From Bin55 sp963667455 (lineage in GTDB: Bacteria > Pseudomonadota > Gammaproteobacteria > Pseudomonadales > Azotimanducaceae): a DNA stretch of 64,000 nucleotides. This document shows, in pieces, positions 61,428-64,000 of the stretch. Position numbers and translations under genes: made by a program. Under the pieces are notes generated by a model. It saw only the letters and a list, made by a program, of their open reading frames with translations. It searched no databases and was not told the origin of the DNA. The stretch covers positions 310,001-374,000 of the forward strand of contig CAXXFR010000013.1 of NCBI GenBank assembly GCA_963667455.2, given 5' to 3'. The stretch's first letter is position 1. Every line of letters starts with the position of its first letter.

Positions 61428-62339
61428 ATGTCACTAGCACACATCCCGGTGCTCGTTGACGAAGTAGTCACGAACTTGGTTCAAGAGTCGAACGGCTCAT
61501 ATCTCGACGCAACCTTCGGTTCGGGCGGGCACACTCGAGCACTTCTGAGCGATCTCGGAAGCGATGCCCGCGTGCTTGTGGTTGATCGGGACCCGACTGC
61601 TGTGGAAGCCGCCCAATCTTTAGCCAAAGAAGACTCCCGAGTCTGCGTTTGCAAAGGGAATTTCAGCGAGTTGGGGCAACTGGCTGAAGAAAACGGATTC
61701 GCCAATTTCGATGGGATCCTCATGGATATCGGCATCTCTTCGACCCAAGTGGACTCACCCGAGCGCGGATTCAGCTTTCAACACGAAGGGCCGTTGGACA
61801 TGCGGATGGATCCAACTTCGGGATTTACCGCAGGCGAATGGCTCAACAAAGCAGCACTCGGAGAAATGGCGACTGTGTTCAAGCGCTATGGCGATGAACG
61901 CAACGCTCGTTCGATCGCACGCGGCATCGTTGCACGTCGCCCATTGGAGACCACGTCGGATCTGGTAGATGTCATCGACAAGGCATCCAAGACGGTGGAT
62001 AGACGGAAACACTCCGCTACCCGAGTGTTTCAAGCGATTCGAATATTGGTCAACGACGAAATCAACGAATTGCGCCAGGGTCTGCGTCGGACGTTTGATC
62101 TGCTAGCTCCAAAGGGTCGATTAGCGGTTATTTCGTTCCACAGCATCGAACACCAAATTGTGCGCCGGCAATTCAAGGCATGGACTACGAGTGGCATGCC
62201 TGACCGCATGCCAATCCGCGGCAAGAATGAAGGTCCGCTGAAATTCATCGTGCGGGGCAAGCGTCCGTCCCATTCCCAGATCGAAGAGAACAGTCGAGCA
62301 CGTTCCGCAATGCTACAGGTGGTTCAACGTGTTCGGTAA
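61428..62339 (+). CDS. rsmH: 16S rRNA m4C1402 methyltransferase RsmH
   Basis: A 303-residue SAM-dependent methyltransferase acting on N4 of C1402. Motifs: HIPVLVDEVV start, YLDATFGSGGHTRALL (SAM motif I), VDRDPTAVEAA, DGILMDIGISSTQVDSPERGFSF and RVFQAIRILVNDEINEL, ending with the usual HSQIEENSRARSAMLQV region. ATG 61428 has GAGGCGG upstream; ATG 61410 is a longer option. First gene of the dcw segment seen here. rsmI in the same window modifies the same nucleotide. Confidence 0.97.
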   Translation: MSLAHIPVLVDEVVTNLVQESNGSYLDATFGSGGHTRALLSDLGSDARVLVVDRDPTAVEAAQSLAKEDSRVCVCKGNFSELGQLAEENGFANFDGILMDIGISSTQVDSPERGFSFQHEGPLDMRMDPTSGFTAGEWLNKAALGEMATVFKRYGDERNARSIARGIVARRPLETTSDLVDVIDKASKTVDRRKHSATRVFQAIRILVNDEINELRQGLRRTFDLLAPKGRLAVISFHSIEHQIVRRQFKAWTTSGMPDRMPIRGKNEGPLKFIVRGKRPSHSQIEENSRARSAMLQVVQRVR

Positions 62340-62655
62340 TGCAAGAACAGCCGCGCTGAAGAGTCGGCCGACGACTTCGCCGACCTGGTGGATTGTTTGG
62401 TTTCTGTTGCTCACAACAGTCTTGGTTACTGGGCTGTTGGTTCTGGATCAGGTCCGCGAACGTCAGCGAATCTACAACCAGATTCTTCAGCTACGGGTCC
62501 AGCAAGACAAGGCACTCTCCGAATTTTCGCGTCTACAAATCGAGCGAGGAAGCGAGATTTCCTATGAGCGAGTGGTGACCATCGCCACATCCGACATGGG
62601 CATGAAGTTTCCGGACCAAATTGTGACCGTCGAGCAGCAGGAAGAAGAACATTGA
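62329..62655 (+). CDS. ftsL: Cell division protein FtsL
   Basis: A 108-residue bitopic division protein: short cytoplasmic tail, one membrane segment (WWIVWFLLLTTVLVTGLLVL), and a periplasmic leucine-zipper-like coiled coil (RIYNQILQLRVQQDKALSEF). It bridges FtsB and FtsI/FtsW. GTG 62329 overlaps the end of rsmH by 11 bases. Its TGA overlaps the ftsI TTG. Confidence 0.93.
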   Translation: MFGNARTAALKSRPTTSPTWWIVWFLLLTTVLVTGLLVLDQVRERQRIYNQILQLRVQQDKALSEFSRLQIERGSEISYERVVTIATSDMGMKFPDQIVTVEQQEEEH

Positions 62656-64000
62656 GCGGCAAGCGGTACTGGTTCATCGTAGGCGCATTTGTCGTCGTGA
62701 CCCTAGCCATGCTGGGGCGAATGCTCGTGCTCGCGACCTACGATCGCGAATTTCTGCAGGATTGGGGCAATTCGCGAGCACATCGCGACATTGGCGTGCC
62801 GACCATGCGTGGAGTGATCTACGACCGAGCTGGCCAGTTGCTTGCCATGAGCACTCCGGTGCAGTCCATATGGACGGATCCTGGCATGGACACGATTCCC
62901 GAGGAGTCCTATCCAGAGTTGGCGACAGCACTTCAAATCAAGGAGAGCGAGCTAGAGCGAATAGTGGTTTCAGGTGAGGGCAAGAGGTTCTTGTACCTGA
63001 AGAAACGGGTGTCCCACTCGATTTCACAAGCGGTGGCTCGGTTAGGGATTGAGGGAATCCGATTTGAGACCGAGTATCGGCGCTACTACCCGGCAGCGGA
63101 AGTTACTGCACACGTAGTCGGACTGATCAAGAACGATGGATCCGGCATCGAAGGACTCGAGCTTTCTCACGATCGATCGTTGCAGGGTTCGGAAGGCAAA
63201 CGACGTGTACTTCGTGCCCGAGACGGTCGCCGGTTGCGCGACGTGCGGCTGATTGAACCACCTCGGTTTGGGGAAGACGCGACGCTGACCATCGACTTGG
63301 GACTTCAGTTTCTCAGCTATCAGAAATTGCGCAACGCGGTTGCCGAACATCAAGCCGAATCAGCCACATTGATCCTGATCGACGTGTTGAACGGTGAGAT
63401 TTTGGCGTTGGCCAACTACCCGTCGTACAACCCCAACGACGGAAATGACCGCGTTTTCAGTCGAATGCGGAATCGCGCGATCGCCGATACGTACGAACCT
63501 GGTTCCACGATCAAGCCCTTTACCGCATTGGCTGCATTGGAAAGTGGGACTTATCGACGTGACACGGTTATTGACACTTCGCCAGGCACTTTTCGCATTG
63601 GAAGGCACACGGTTGAGGATCCAAGGGACTATGGTGAGCTCACGTTAGAAGGCGTTCTCACCAAATCGAGTCAGGTAGGCATATCGAAGATCGCACTGGA
63701 TCTCGAAACGTATGCGCTGTACAGCACGCTGTCCCGTGCTGGATTTACCGATATACCTCACTCGGGACTTCCCAACGAGTCCCTCGGTCACGTCAATATC
63801 GACGATCTGGAACGTGAAATCGGTCGTGCGACCATGGCTTACGGCTACGGGTTGCGCGTATCGCCACTTCAGCTAGCAACCGGCTACCTCACGTTGGCCA
63901 CCGGTGGTGTACGTCGGACACCGAACATTCTCTTGGGCCGGAATGCATCGCTGAATTCTGAAGAGCGTGTGTTCGACGAAACACATACCAAGACGATTGT
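62652..64000 (+). CDS. ftsI: Peptidoglycan transpeptidase FtsI (PBP3), partial
   Basis: The first 449 residues of the division-specific transpeptidase; the rest runs off the window. A membrane anchor (FIVGAFVVVTLAMLG) is followed by the pedestal region (RGVIYDRAGQLLAMSTPV) and the transpeptidase domain. The catalytic serine is Ser285 in YEPGSTIKPF with Lys288. The second motif reads KSSQVGISK (residues 338-346), so the SxN asparagine is Gln341. The KTG motif is not reached. TTG 62652 overlaps the ftsL stop as TTGA, with GGAAG upstream. Confidence 0.96.
   Translation, partial: MSGKRYWFIVGAFVVVTLAMLGRMLVLATYDREFLQDWGNSRAHRDIGVPTMRGVIYDRAGQLLAMSTPVQSIWTDPGMDTIPEESYPELATALQIKESELERIVVSGEGKRFLYLKKRVSHSISQAVARLGIEGIRFETEYRRYYPAAEVTAHVVGLIKNDGSGIEGLELSHDRSLQGSEGKRRVLRARDGRRLRDVRLIEPPRFGEDATLTIDLGLQFLSYQKLRNAVAEHQAESATLILIDVLNGEILALANYPSYNPNDGNDRVFSRMRNRAIADTYEPGSTIKPFTALAALESGTYRRDTVIDTSPGTFRIGRHTVEDPRDYGELTLEGVLTKSSQVGISKIALDLETYALYSTLSRAGFTDIPHSGLPNESLGHVNIDDLEREIGRATMAYGYGLRVSPLQLATGYLTLATGGVRRTPNILLGRNASLNSEERVFDETHTKTI

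Noticed and set aside
1..64000. rRNA operon, CRISPR array, prophage or intact insertion sequence
   Set aside because: I found no rRNA signature, no spaced direct repeats and no transposase or integrase frame.

Overview
The window is a gene-dense stretch (about 52% GC by eye) of a gammaproteobacterial chromosome. Evidence for the group is a cluster of gammaproteobacterial envelope and division genes: tol-pal-cpoB, bamC, lpoA, dolP, sspAB and djlA, plus a bacterial A-type RNase P RNA. Two blocks follow gene orders I recall from Pseudomonas: aspS-yebC-ruvCAB-tolQRAB-pal-cpoB with nadA-bepA-tusA-dapA-bamC, and rplM-rpsI-petABC-sspAB-dolP-lpoA-rsmI-rnpB-rsmH-ftsL-ftsI. Several genes usual in those orders are missing (ybgC, queE/queC, bcp, diaA, yraN, mraZ). 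The many acyl-CoA ligases, SDRs, a CoA transferase and Rieske oxygenase suggest a free-living aerobic heterotroph, perhaps an uncultured marine or soil lineage; that is inference. GTG and TTG starts and ATGA/TAATG/TAGTG stop-start overlaps are common.

Layout. 1-500: 5' part of a HigA-type antitoxin on the minus strand, running off the edge, with a possible decayed toxin upstream. 503-6996: accessory acyl-CoA metabolism (CoA transferase/racemase, propionyl-CoA synthetase, Rieske oxygenase with a small membrane protein, a divergent TetR regulator sharing a perfect palindromic operator, enoyl-CoA hydratase). 7040-18828: proS, fmdB-like gene, aspS, yebC, ruvCAB and the Tol-Pal operon, in which tolA is frameshifted near its 3' end. 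18904-25081: tRNA-Lys, three SDRs, an MFS transporter with an apparent CTG start, a phosphoesterase and a secreted zincin-like protein of unknown family. 25153-33823: nadA, bepA, tusA, dapA, bamC, an MBL-fold nuclease-like protein, Nudix, tRNA-Ser, djlA and a CnoX-like protein. 34092-46933: glutamine-synthetase-like plus glutamine amidotransferase pair, PspC protein, two acyl-CoA ligases, an enolase-superfamily protein, dihydroorotase and glcDEF. 47111-52650: an unrecognised anchored protein interrupted at a G10 tract, an anchored DsbA-like protein, a glutaredoxin, an APH-like kinase preceded by a 58-residue membrane protein, and another enolase-superfamily enzyme. 52748-64000: ribosomal proteins, cytochrome bc1 complex, SspAB, DolP, LpoA, RsmI, RNase P RNA and the start of the division cluster, cut off inside ftsI.

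Two homopolymer frameshifts (tolA T4, unknown gene G10) mean either consensus indel errors or real slippage sites; the raw reads would decide. No rRNA, CRISPR array, prophage or intact insertion sequence was seen.
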